64,000 nt of DNA, taken from contig CANNCO010000001.1 of the NCBI GenBank assembly GCA_947503175.1, forward strand, positions 1 through 64,000. Direction: 5' to 3'. This DNA comes from an uncultured Paracoccaceae bacterium. Its GTDB lineage: Bacteria; Pseudomonadota; Alphaproteobacteria; Rhodobacterales; Rhodobacteraceae. The translations under genes and the position numbers were made by a program. The notes beneath the pieces were generated by a model. The model searched no databases, was not told the DNA's origin, and saw nothing but the letters and a program-made list of their open reading frames with translations. Positions 31,912 through 39,768 of the stretch are shown one piece after another; the stretch's first letter is position 1; every line of letters starts with the position of its first letter.

Positions 31912-32544
31912 ATGCCAAGCGTTCAACTTGCCGCAATCACCTCGAAACACCGAGCTTGGAACAAGGGTCGGATCATCGGCCAAAAACGACCGCTCTTACC
32001 AAAACAGGTCTGGGGGATCCGAGCGCGGCTTGAACTTGCGGACAACCTTCGCGATCTGGCGCTGTTTAACGTGGCAATCGACAGCAAATTGCGCGGCTGC
32101 GATCTGGCGAAGCTAGCGGTCGCCGATCTGGTAAGAGATGACCGCGTCAGGGAACGGGTATCGGTCATCCAAAGCAAAATCAAAAGACCTGTCCAATTCG
32201 AACTCTCTGAGAATACCAGAGAGACGGTGACCTCATGGATCAAGTCGCCGGAAATGATTGGGTGCCGGTTCATGTTCCCCAGCCGATTTCATGACCGACT
32301 ACAGATCTCGACCCGACAATATGGTCGCTTGGTGCAGGATTGGGTAAGATCTATCAATCTGGACCCGAGCGGATACAGTACACATTCTCTTCGCCGGACC
32401 AAAGCCGCGGAGATCTATTGGAAAACTGGAAACCTGAGAGCGGTTCAGCTTTTGCTTGGTCACACAAAAGTCCACAGCACTGTGCGCTACTTGGGTGTCG
32501 ACTTGGAGGATGTGCTGAGCATCGCCGAGCGAATCGACATTTGA
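31912..32544 (+). CDS. Small tyrosine-type recombinase/integrase
   Basis: ATG 31912 with GGAGGGCACAAC in front gives 210 residues. The catalytic arginine is in AIDSKLRGCDL, HxxR in YSTHSLRRTKAAEIY, and LLGHTKVHSTVRYLGV provides the second His and the Tyr nucleophile. It begins PSVQLAAITSKHRAWNKGRIIGQ and lacks a long N-terminal core-binding domain, but this short form is a common alphaproteobacterial type, so it is probably intact and not a fragment. It may have mobilised the following DNA or simply be a resident. Confidence 0.85.
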   Translation: MPSVQLAAITSKHRAWNKGRIIGQKRPLLPKQVWGIRARLELADNLRDLALFNVAIDSKLRGCDLAKLAVADLVRDDRVRERVSVIQSKIKRPVQFELSENTRETVTSWIKSPEMIGCRFMFPSRFHDRLQISTRQYGRLVQDWVRSINLDPSGYSTHSLRRTKAAEIYWKTGNLRAVQLLLGHTKVHSTVRYLGVDLEDVLSIAERIDI

Positions 32545-32550
32545 ATCAAG

Positions 32551-32578
32551 TTGGCGGTCGACATTAGTCGGCCGCCAA
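32551..32578 (+). terminator. Hairpin downstream of the recombinase gene
   Basis: TTGGCGGTCGAC, loop ATTA, GTCGGCCGCCAA: a 12-bp stem with one G-U pair starting 6 bp after the stop. Only TT follows. Confidence 0.5.
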
Positions 32579-32749
32579 TTCAGACCGGACGCAAGGCTCA
32601 TCTGTAGCATGCGGCTGGTGACGCCATGTTTTGGGATAATACATAACGCTCAGACGACCGCTACAGCACCTTGAATTTGTTCATTCCGTTTGACTTTCCG
32701 CCGTTCCCATCGATTGCTTCCGCGGCGTATACAAGCGTCCTTCCAATCA

Positions 32750-33430
32750 TCACAAGGTTGCTTTCACAGCATCACGCAATTCCGGATAAAGTATCCAATT
32801 TCCGGGATCTGTTTCATCTTGCGGCTCGCCCCGAACTACAAGAATTGAACCGTATTCCACTGCAGCGGGCTGCACTTTCGAATTGGCCTCCAAGGAAAGA
32901 TAACTGGATATCAAACGGCCTGCACTCGCGAGTGATCTGTTTGCCGATGCCAGCGACTTATACCCCGCTGCATTGGCCAATTGCGCTTCTGTTAACCCGT
33001 CTGCATCTGCGACCGACAATGCTGTCAGCATCGCGTGCTGCGTGCGGGTCAGCGCGACGTGGCCGAGTGCTTCAGCATATTCCTCGATGCTCGGCACCGA
33101 GATACCTGTGCGCGGGTCTTTTCTGCGGGCTTCAATCCTGCGGTTTTCCCTTGCGTCGATGACGTCGTGCAATGCTGTGATCGCGACCTCTTCGGTCATG
33201 CCGCTAGCTTCGGCGATCAATCCGCGCGCCTTGGTTGGCGGTTTTGCAAACGCGCGGGCAACGAATTTGCCTGCGAGGGGCCCTGACTTGATCTGATATC
33301 TGCCATGTATGCCGACCTGGATCTGGGGCGGTGTTTCTTTCTTGTTGTCCTTGACTTTCTTCTTCTTGGCCATGCCTTTGAAGAGGTCATGGCCCGCATC
33401 TGATCGGCCTTGTGCACTGGAACGTGTCAT
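32750..33430 (-). CDS. Hypothetical protein with a possible winged-helix segment
   Basis: A 226-residue protein. The start at 33430 has GAAAGGAAC in front; an internal MAKKKKVKDNKK at 33373 is an alternative. The N-terminus is strongly basic (KKKKVKDNKK), suggesting nucleic-acid binding. The middle, LTRTQHAMLTALSVADADGLTEAQLANAAGYKSLASANRSL, looks like a winged helix, and the end (GNWILYPELRDAV) resembles tails seen beside HNH-type proteins. No catalytic motif is visible. It is the first gene after the recombinase, in the opposite direction. Confidence 0.55.
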   Translation of the reverse strand: MTRSSAQGRSDAGHDLFKGMAKKKKVKDNKKETPPQIQVGIHGRYQIKSGPLAGKFVARAFAKPPTKARGLIAEASGMTEEVAITALHDVIDARENRRIEARRKDPRTGISVPSIEEYAEALGHVALTRTQHAMLTALSVADADGLTEAQLANAAGYKSLASANRSLASAGRLISSYLSLEANSKVQPAAVEYGSILVVRGEPQDETDPGNWILYPELRDAVKATL

Positions 33431-33479
33431 GGGGGTTCCTTTCGTGGATCGTTGAGTTTCATGTTTCGGTGTGACCGCA

Positions 33480-34113
33480 TTACGCGGTCAGCCGCCGTGC
33501 TTCGGCGAAGGAGACCAGCCGTTCGCCCCTTTCATCCAAGAGCGCCAGCTTTGCGCAGCGCAGGCTGTCACGGAGAGTGAGATGCCGGGCGTTGGCGAGG
33601 GCGTCGTGGTCCCGAAGGACCTCGGGAGGACGGTAGAACGGGATGCGGCTGGCCAGGTGATGAACATGCTGGACGCCGATATTCCCGGTATTCCTGGACA
33701 GTCAGCGTCGGCAAGTCGCCAATGCCGCGACGGTCCAGATTTCCGGTCGTCGCGTGCTGGATCGAGTGGTTCTTGCGCCAGACATCATAGGGCGTCAGCG
33801 TGACCAAGCCGCTGGCCCGTCCCATCCAGTCGCACGCGCGCCGACTGCGAACGAGGGACCCGTGGCCGCAATCATGCTGGATCATGAAAAGATGGACCAG
33901 GAAGGCCGCGTTCCCCAGTGCCAGAATGGGGGCCAGCTCTGTGCTGACCGACAGCATCCACCAGGCGACGGCCCAAATCGCGACAAACGGCGCAACCGTT
34001 ACGAACAGCTCGAAAAGGCTTCGGGCCGTGTGCGGCGTGCTGTATTGCGCCAGAAGGCGCCGCCATTCCGAGGCATCGCGTTGTGCTTGGGTCGTCTTAG
34101 TGGGTTCGGTCAT
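33480..34113 (-). pseudogene. Fatty-acid desaturase, internally deleted and frameshifted
   Basis: The first 142 codons are a normal membrane desaturase start: hydrophobic helices, His box HDCGHGS and second box KNHSIQHATTG, then LPTLTVQEY. At 33688-33693 the sequence jumps into another frame, NTGNIGVQHVHHLASRIPFY, which carries the third His box and continues to a normal C-terminus at the TAA 33480-33482. GAATAC is shared by both sides of the join. About 130-150 residues of the ~350 usual are missing, including membrane helices, so the product cannot work. Confidence 0.85.
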
Positions 34114-34152
34114 GGCGATGGGGCGCCCCGCAGGAGCGCCCCCTTGCCTGTT

Positions 34153-34359
34153 TCAGGCGAGCGCGATGTTGGTTGCGCTTTCGCGGCCGTCACGACCGGC
34201 CTCGACGTCGAACGTCACCTTCTGGTCGTCGTTCAGCGTGGTCATGCCCGCGCGTTCGAGTGCGGAGATGTGCAGAAACACATCCTTTCCACCCGTTTCC
34301 GGTGCGATGAAGCCGAAGCCTTTGGTGGCGTTGAACCATTTCACTGTGCCATTGGCCAT
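34153..34359 (-). CDS. Cold-shock-domain protein (CspA family)
   Basis: A 68-residue OB-fold RNA chaperone that melts mRNA structure. It has RNP1 KGFGFIAP and RNP2 DVFLHISAL, and begins MANGTVKWFNATKGFG. The ATG at 34359 follows AGGAAAACTC; the track ORF start is too far upstream. Roseobacters have several csp genes; this one lies in the accessory region between a broken desaturase and small stress-type genes. Its long 5' leader may be thermosensitive, but no specific structure was identified. Confidence 0.95.
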   Translation of the reverse strand: MANGTVKWFNATKGFGFIAPETGGKDVFLHISALERAGMTTLNDDQKVTFDVEAGRDGRESATNIALA

Positions 34360-34611
34360 GTGAGTTTTCCTTTTTGATCGCTGCCCACGACATGCGGCAG
34401 CCCGGCTTCTTACGACAATGTCGAGCGCTGTGAGCCGGTGAAGGAAAACAGAAAGTCGAATGGAGGTCAGTAGCACCCTATACGTGGTAACCGCCCGGGG
34501 CGATTACAAGGCGCATCGCATGGCATTGATGTTTCCTTTGCCAAAGGGGCATCGATCCACTATGGCTAGCAAGCTGCCGGGCACCTTGGCAGCGAGCAAA
34601 GGAAAGCCCGC

Positions 34612-34746
34612 ATGTCGTTCAACGACCTGGCAAAGAAAGAGGCCGCCCACAAAAAGGCCTTGCAAGAAAAAGATGCCGCATCACCAACCAAAACCGACGA
34701 TAGCCCCGCATCTGGGACCAAGCCGGTCGATCCGCCACAGGACTGA
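34612..34746 (+). CDS. Small charged protein (44 aa), not in ORF track
   Basis: Begins MSFNDLAKKEAAHKKALQEK and ends PASGTKPVDPPQD. It has AAAGGAAAG in front of the ATG, a clear Shine-Dalgarno. It is a highly charged Lys/Asp/Ala-rich helix with a Pro-rich tail and no hydrophobic segment. No family is recognised. It is one of several small hydrophilic proteins clustered around the Crp/Fnr gene. Confidence 0.55.
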   Translation: MSFNDLAKKEAAHKKALQEKDAASPTKTDDSPASGTKPVDPPQD

Positions 34747-34784
34747 ATGGCGCGCCGCAGGATTTCTGGTTCGCCCACGAAGCT

Positions 34785-35021
34785 CTAAGACCGGCGCGAC
34801 AGGTTTCCTGCGTCGATGATCTCGTTGATCAGATCGGCGGTTGCCGTATGCAATTGCCGTTCCGGTTCCGGGCCGTGTGCTTTTTCGTGGGTTTCCGCAG
34901 CATCGCGTAGAATACCGACGATCTCGCGTTCGGGAAGCACGTTGCGATCTAGCAGGGCGAGCAGCAAGGCCTCGCAAATCGAAAGTGCAGCCATGCCCGC
35001 GGGGTCTTGTTGGTCTGACAT
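34785..35021 (-). CDS. Small conserved-type hypothetical protein (78 aa)
   Basis: Begins MSDQQDPAGMAALSICEALL. All-helical: a hydrophobic first helix (AALSICEALLLALLDRNVL) and two charged helices (EREIVGILRDAAETHEKA and TATADLINEIIDAGN). GGAACGGTGC precedes the ATG. Similar short proteins are familiar from alphaproteobacterial genomes but have no assigned function. It is divergent from the Crp/Fnr gene and could be one of its targets. Confidence 0.7.
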   Translation of the reverse strand: MSDQQDPAGMAALSICEALLLALLDRNVLPEREIVGILRDAAETHEKAHGPEPERQLHTATADLINEIIDAGNLSRRS

Positions 35022-35175
35022 CGCACCGTTCCTTTTCCGTTCGTCGCATCGCGAACGGGAGAGGTCGTGATGCTCTTGAACACTGTCACAGAAGTCTCTA
35101 TCGTCCGCACTGATTGAAAGCAGCCTCCATGATTAGTAACTTTTGACGTGTTCTCCGGTTCGAGAGGGCCCGGTA

Positions 35176-35907
35176 ATGGCACTTGAATCCAGCCCGCTTG
35201 CCCGAAAGCTCTCTGCGTTCGTAAAGCTTTCGACGTCAGAACTTTGCGTCCTGGAGCGGTTGCATGAACGGCGGAGATCCTTCTCAGCGGGGCGGGATCT
35301 TGTTCACCAAGGCCAATCGGAACAGGCGGCCTACATTCTGGCGGCTGGCTGGGTCGTGTCTTACAAGATCCAGCCCGACGGTTCGCGCCAGATCGTTGAT
35401 TTCCAGATACCGGGGGACTTTCTGGGGCTGCGCAGCGTTCTCTTGCACACGTCCGATCATGGTATCGAACCGATCGTCGAAATCGAGGCGGCGGAGGTTC
35501 TGGTGGGCGATCTTCTGCAAGCCTTTGCCGAGACGCCACGGCTTGCCACTGCCATTTTGTGGGCTGTGTCGCGCGACGAAGCCATGGTTGTCGAGCACCT
35601 GGTTGGGCTGGGACGACGCGACGCGGATGCGCGAATGGCGCATTTCTTACTGGAGCTTGGCGTAAGGCTGTCACTCGTGGGAATGGGCGACAAGAAAGGC
35701 TATGCGTGCCCGCTCACGCAGTATCATTTGGCCGATGCTCTGGGGTTGAGCGCAATCCATGTCAACCGTGTCTTGCGCAGACTCCGGGAAGCCGGGCTCG
35801 TCACGTTTCGGGACGGCTTCGTGGTGTTTGATGATTACGAGGGTCTGGTGACAGTGGCCGATTTCGATCCGGCGTATCTGGATCATGCGCGGCCTCTCTT
35901 GCCATGA
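35176..35907 (+). CDS. Crp/Fnr-family transcriptional regulator
   Basis: ATG 35176 gives 243 residues. The N-terminal cyclic-nucleotide-type beta-barrel (LVHQGQSEQAAYILAAGWVVSYKIQPDGSRQIVDFQIPGDFLG) is followed by the dimer helix and a C-terminal winged helix (CPLTQYHLADALGLSAIHVNRVLRRLREAGLV). It lacks the four-cysteine set of oxygen-sensing FNR and the full cAMP-binding set of CRP, so the signal is unknown. It sits among small stress-type proteins. A strong hairpin follows the stop. Confidence 0.9.
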   Translation: MALESSPLARKLSAFVKLSTSELCVLERLHERRRSFSAGRDLVHQGQSEQAAYILAAGWVVSYKIQPDGSRQIVDFQIPGDFLGLRSVLLHTSDHGIEPIVEIEAAEVLVGDLLQAFAETPRLATAILWAVSRDEAMVVEHLVGLGRRDADARMAHFLLELGVRLSLVGMGDKKGYACPLTQYHLADALGLSAIHVNRVLRRLREAGLVTFRDGFVVFDDYEGLVTVADFDPAYLDHARPLLP

Positions 35908-35910
35908 AAC

Positions 35911-35939
35911 GGCCGCCCGAGGTCTGGCTTCGGGCGGCC
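35911..35939. terminator. Terminator hairpin after the Crp/Fnr gene
   Basis: GGCCGCCCGA, 9-nt loop, TCGGGCGGCC: a perfect 10-bp stem between convergent genes. No T-run on the plus strand. Confidence 0.55.
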
Positions 35940-35965
35940 CAAGACTACACAGCGCGCTTATGGCA

Positions 35966-36166
35966 TCACATTAAGGCGCGGCTGGCTTCCTTGAGTTCCT
36001 TATGCGCCTCTTCGTCGTTTTCCGCCTCATGCGCCTTCTCGGCGGCCTGGTAATGCTTGAGCGCCGCCGCTTTCTTGGCGCCTTCGGGAGCCTTGTCCCA
36101 AGCGGCCTTGACGGAGGCCATGTGCTTGACGGTCTGGTTCTCTTGGCTTTGATTTTCTTCGTTCAT
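35966..36166 (-). CDS. Small hydrophilic helical protein (66 aa)
   Basis: ATG 36166 preceded by AAAGGACACTGC; the 22 extra residues of the track ORF are dropped. Reads MNEENQSQENQTVKHMASVK, then AWDKAPEGAKKAAALKHYQAAEKAHEA in a regular amphipathic pattern, very rich in Ala, Lys and Glu. Such proteins are often stress-induced in alphaproteobacteria, but no function is known. Confidence 0.7.
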   Translation of the reverse strand: MNEENQSQENQTVKHMASVKAAWDKAPEGAKKAAALKHYQAAEKAHEAENDEEAHKELKEASRALM

Positions 36167-36337
36167 GCAGTGTCCTTTCCTGGACAATCCGAGAATAAGA
36201 GACGCAAAGACAATGCGGTACGAGGGAGGCACCGCTTGTGCCCCGCGCCTCTAAGATACTCGGAAAGATCGCCACCCCGAATTGCGGTGGTCACGTCCCA
36301 CCTAACCGGTTCCAAGGCGCCGACGTACTGACTGAGG

Positions 36338-36754
36338 TTAGCCCGTCTGCGCCAGATAGAAGATCCGCGCAATTACCGCGACGCCAATGAGCGCCGACAC
36401 GACCCAATACAATGAAACCTGTGGAAAGTTGGCGTTGCCTGTTTGACGTGCCTTGGTAAAAACAGGCGGTGCCTGCTTGGGTAGCAATGACACGAGCTTG
36501 GCCACCTTGCTCCCGCTTGCAAGAGCAAGCGCAGGTACGTCGGTCATTGCAACAAGATGTGCTTTCAGCCGGACTTCGGCGTCGTCCCTCTGAAGACGAG
36601 CAAGCTCTTTCGCTTCGGTCCAAGGTTCGAGCCCAAGACGCGCAAGCGCCGACAGAACCGTCACACCGGCACCGGCTATGTCCTCACCCACCTCTGCAAA
36701 CAGGAAGCGATCGTAGTCGGTGCCATCCGGGTGGAGGACGTCAGAGGCGGACAT
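36338..36754 (-). CDS. Hypothetical protein with C-terminal membrane anchor (138 aa)
   Basis: ATG 36754 with AAAGGGAACCC in front. The N-terminal ~90 residues are a soluble helical domain (FLFAEVGEDIAGAGVTVLSALARLGLEPWTEAKELARL) typical of a conserved but unnamed alphaproteobacterial family. The C-terminus is one membrane helix (SLYWVVSALIGVAVIARIFYL), so the domain faces the cytoplasm as a tail-anchored protein. Function unknown. Confidence 0.7.
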   Translation of the reverse strand: MSASDVLHPDGTDYDRFLFAEVGEDIAGAGVTVLSALARLGLEPWTEAKELARLQRDDAEVRLKAHLVAMTDVPALALASGSKVAKLVSLLPKQAPPVFTKARQTGNANFPQVSLYWVVSALIGVAVIARIFYLAQTG

Positions 36755-36996
36755 GGGTTCCCTTTCAGCGGGAGGGTGAAATGAAGACTTACAGGCGAGC
36801 GTTTGAACTCGCGGACCGGCTTTCACACTCATCCTGACAGCAAAGAATTTGTCGGGTGCTAACCTCGATCAGCATGGTGCCCGGTCGAATTGGCTAGTGT
36901 ACGCCCAATTGCCTTGCTTTGACGAGGCCTCCTTTTCGACGCGTGCCGCAATGGCGCGGCCGGAAAGTTCGGCATTCAATTTAATGGAGACCCGGG

Positions 36997-37311
36997 ATGC
37001 TCACGCGTTCGACGACATCAAAGGTGACGTTTTGGAACGCCTTCATGTTCGGGGACGACCAACAGGAGTTGCCGCCCGGCACATACGAAATCGTTGTCGA
37101 GGAGGAGCTCTTGCAGGGCCTCAGCTTCGAGGCGTACCGACGCACCGCGACCTACCTGTTGGTCCACGGCAAAGGGAACCAAGCCGGTCAGACGACGATG
37201 CACATGACCACACAGGAGAATCTGGAGCACGCCATCGCATGTGACAGAGCCCATTGTGAAACAACTCAAAACAGCGAAGCGGCGCTTTCCCCGCAGGAGG
37301 ACACGACATGA
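36997..37311 (+). CDS. Hypothetical protein with LPxGxYxI-type domain (104 aa)
   Basis: Begins MLTRSTTSKVTFWNAFMFGD; TGGAGA lies 7 nt before the ATG. Its core, ELPPGTYEIVVEEELLQGL, resembles TLPAGEYDIETELELASP in the protein at 41065, and both have a VxFxxxFxM strand before it. The family is unnamed as far as I know. The stop overlaps the next start by ATGA, so it is the first member of an overlapping three-gene cassette. Confidence 0.6.
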   Translation: MLTRSTTSKVTFWNAFMFGDDQQELPPGTYEIVVEEELLQGLSFEAYRRTATYLLVHGKGNQAGQTTMHMTTQENLEHAIACDRAHCETTQNSEAALSPQEDTT

Positions 37312-37661
37312 CCACACCTGAATGGCTGAAACCCGGTATCTATGGCGCGCTTCTCGGCGCTGTGTTTGTCGGCATTGTCGGGTTTTCCTGGGGCGGCTGG
37401 ATGACCGGCGGCGGCGCGAACAAGATGGCAAGCGAAATGGCTCAGGACGAGGTTATTGCGGCGCTTGTGCCGTTTTGTCTCGACATGTCCCGCGCGGACA
37501 ATGAGCGCGTCGCAAAGCTGGCGACGATCCGCGACGCGACGTCGTTCAATCGCCGCACTGCCATGATGGAGACCGGATGGGCAACCATGCCGGGAGCGGA
37601 GGCTCCGAACCGGGACTTGGCCCAAGCGTGCCTGGACGGTCTGGAACTTGATGCGTCGTAG
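37308..37661 (+). CDS. Hypothetical protein with N-terminal membrane anchor (117 aa)
   Basis: One membrane helix at residues 9-33 (GIYGALLGAVFVGIVGFSWGGWMTGG) is followed by a soluble domain with two cysteines (LVPFCLDMSR and LAQACLDGLEL) and the segment RRTAMMETGWATMPG. This is a recognisable but unnamed alphaproteobacterial family. GGAGGACACGAC precedes the ATG. It overlaps the gene before by 4 nt and the gene after by 11 nt. Confidence 0.7.
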   Translation: MTTPEWLKPGIYGALLGAVFVGIVGFSWGGWMTGGGANKMASEMAQDEVIAALVPFCLDMSRADNERVAKLATIRDATSFNRRTAMMETGWATMPGAEAPNRDLAQACLDGLELDAS

Positions 37662-38502
37662 TATGTTCACTTCATTGTCTCTCTGTTCGAAAGCAGCTGG
37701 TCTTTTGCTGACGGCAGGCATGGGCCGAAGCGCAGCATCAATGGCGCCGCTCTTTGCCCTCGCGGTTTCTGCGCTTGTCGCTGCCGGATCACCATCCGTC
37801 GCACAATCCCAAACCGCGCCCATGCCCGAAAACGCCCATGCCAGAAGTTATGGCGGAGGTTGGGACTGCGACCGCTCTTTTCGGCGCGATGGCGACGCAT
37901 GTCTTGCCGTCATCGTACCGGAGAACGCCTACGCGACGAACCGTACCTATGGTGCGGGCTGGGAATGCCTGCACGGATTTCAGGAAGTCGATGACATGAT
38001 CTGTCGCGAGGTCGTAGTTCCAGACGGCGGATATCTTGACCCATCTGGCAAGAGCTGGAGCTGCCTTCGTGGCTACATGGAGGTCGACGATCTCTGTCTC
38101 GAGATCGTTTTACCGCCGAACGCGTTTCTGGCCAACAGTTCCTTTGGATCGGTTTGGCTATGTGACCGGGGTTTCGAGGTGGATGGCGAAACATGCGCAG
38201 CTATCGCGGTGCCTGAAAACGCATTTCTGAATGGATCTAGCTTTGGGCAGCCATGGACATGTGAGCGGGGATACTTCGAGCGCGACGGCACCTGTGAGGC
38301 TGTGATCATTCCGAAGAACGCCTACTTTGACGATAGGGGTTTTGGACCGGGGTGGAAGTGCAATCGCGGCTTCGCGACTTCCGATGGTGGCTGCACGGAA
38401 ATCGACCTCCCCGAAAATGCGCATCTCGACAGATCGGGAAACCGATGGGAATGCCACCGCAATTTCCAGCGATCGCAAGGGCGCTGCGTTCTGAACGACT
38501 AG
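37651..38502 (+). CDS. Secreted protein with seven two-cysteine repeats
   Basis: About 283 residues: a signal region (with SMAPLFALAVSALVAAGSPS), then seven repeats of 30-34 residues of the form P-x-N-A-(H/Y/F)-x(6-8)-W-x-C-x-R-G-(F/Y)-x(6-8)-C-x-x-(I/V)-x-(V/L). Each repeat has two cysteines, fourteen in all, presumably paired in the oxidising periplasm or cell surface. The start is uncertain: ATG 37651 overlaps the upstream gene; ATGs at 37663, 37720 and 37741 are alternatives. No enzymatic motif is seen; a structural or binding role is inferred. Confidence 0.75.
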   Translation: MRRSMFTSLSLCSKAAGLLLTAGMGRSAASMAPLFALAVSALVAAGSPSVAQSQTAPMPENAHARSYGGGWDCDRSFRRDGDACLAVIVPENAYATNRTYGAGWECLHGFQEVDDMICREVVVPDGGYLDPSGKSWSCLRGYMEVDDLCLEIVLPPNAFLANSSFGSVWLCDRGFEVDGETCAAIAVPENAFLNGSSFGQPWTCERGYFERDGTCEAVIIPKNAYFDDRGFGPGWKCNRGFATSDGGCTEIDLPENAHLDRSGNRWECHRNFQRSQGRCVLND

Positions 38503-38544
38503 CGCTCGATCCAAATTGAAACGCAGTTCAACCGCCCGAGCGCT
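38501..38544. repeat. Long-loop inverted repeat after the Cys-repeat gene
   Basis: AGCGCTCG (38501-38508) pairs with CGAGCGCT (38537-38544) across 28 nt, with an inner TGAA/TTCA pairing. It begins at the stop codon of the preceding gene and ends 45 bp before the DUF1611 gene. A weak terminator or a regulatory structure. Confidence 0.3.
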
Positions 38545-38589
38545 TCATGTGATCGGACCCGGATAAACCCGCTCGGCAAAGGAAAAATC

Positions 38590-39768
38590 ATGGAAGCTAA
38601 CAACGCAGAGAAGCCAACGACGCGGCTGTCGACGATGGGTCCGCAAGCCCCACCGGACCGAGTCAGCAAGCCCCTGAATACAGAGACTCCGACCGCAGTT
38701 GTCTACTGCGAGGGGAACTTCGGACGGATCGACGGAAAGACAGCAAATGGGCTTGTCCGTCACTCACAAGCCTACCGTGTTCTTTCGGTGATCGACAGCC
38801 AGCTTGCCGGGCGCGACAGCGGGCAGGTGTTGGACAATGTCAGCAACGGCATTCCCATCCTTGAAGACATCGACGCTGCGGTGGCGCGAGAAGCAAGCGT
38901 CCCCGATACGCTGATCTATGGGATGGCTCCCTCGACTGGAAAGCTGGCGCTGCCGGATCGAGAGGTCGTTTTGGATGCGATCATGCTCGGTATGAACATC
39001 GTCAGCGGGCTGCATGAATATCTCGATGATGATCCCGAGATCTCATCGGCTGCTGATGCAGCCAATGTGACGATCCGCGATATACGCAAACCTCGACCCA
39101 GCAAAGATATGCGCCTGTTTGACGGAAGCGTCTCCAAGGTGAACGCGATCCGCATCGCGGTGCTGGGAACCGATTGTGCAATCGGCAAGCGTACAACGGC
39201 GACTGTCTTGGCGAAGGCACTGAACGCCCGTGGCATCAAGACTGTCCTTGTGGGCACGGGTCAAACCGGCCTGATGCAGGGGGCCAAATACGGAATCGCG
39301 ATGGATGCCGTACCACCTCAGTTTTGCTGCGGGGAACTAGAGCGTGTGATTGTCGCGGCATCTGATGACGAAGACCCAGACGTTATCCTGATCGAAGGAC
39401 AAGGGGCGCTCAGCCATCCGGCTTTTTGCACCTCGGCGTTCATTCTGCGCGGCAGCCAACCGCAGGGCGTCATTCTTCAACACGCGCCGCAGCGCTCCCA
39501 CCGATGCGACTTTCCCACCTTCCCTATGCCGGACACAAAAAGCGAAGTCGTCCTCATCGAAGCCTTTGCCGAGACACGGGTGGTCGGCTTGACGATCAAT
39601 CACGAGGCAATGACGGATGCCGAGGTGGACCTGGCAATCGAAACGCTTTCGCGCGAACTCGACATCCCGGTGACGGACGCGTTGACCCGTCCGGACGCGC
39701 ATCTGACCGATATGGTGCTAGCCGCCTTTCCGCAGCTGCGCCGTGTTCCTCTCGTGGTTGCGGAATGA
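38590..39768 (+). CDS. DUF1611-family protein (DgcN-like N-acetyltransferase candidate)
   Basis: A 392-residue protein. Residues 35-170 form the DUF1611 N-terminal domain (AVVYCEGNFGRIDGKTANGLVR) and the C-terminal half a P-loop fold with AVLGTDCAIGKRTTATVLAKAL and EGQGALSHPAF. A family member, DgcN, has been reported to N-acetylate D-glutamate in marine bacteria. This protein has an N-terminal extension of about 35 residues; ATG 38635 would shorten it, but AAAGGAAAAATC precedes 38590. It overlaps the racemase start by ATGA, so the two act together. The substrate is inferred, not shown. Confidence 0.8.
   Translation: MEANNAEKPTTRLSTMGPQAPPDRVSKPLNTETPTAVVYCEGNFGRIDGKTANGLVRHSQAYRVLSVIDSQLAGRDSGQVLDNVSNGIPILEDIDAAVAREASVPDTLIYGMAPSTGKLALPDREVVLDAIMLGMNIVSGLHEYLDDDPEISSAADAANVTIRDIRKPRPSKDMRLFDGSVSKVNAIRIAVLGTDCAIGKRTTATVLAKALNARGIKTVLVGTGQTGLMQGAKYGIAMDAVPPQFCCGELERVIVAASDDEDPDVILIEGQGALSHPAFCTSAFILRGSQPQGVILQHAPQRSHRCDFPTFPMPDTKSEVVLIEAFAETRVVGLTINHEAMTDAEVDLAIETLSRELDIPVTDALTRPDAHLTDMVLAAFPQLRRVPLVVAE

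Noticed and set aside
31465-31936. Minus-strand ORFs between truA and the recombinase gene
   Set aside because: No ribosome site, unnatural composition, no family resemblance.
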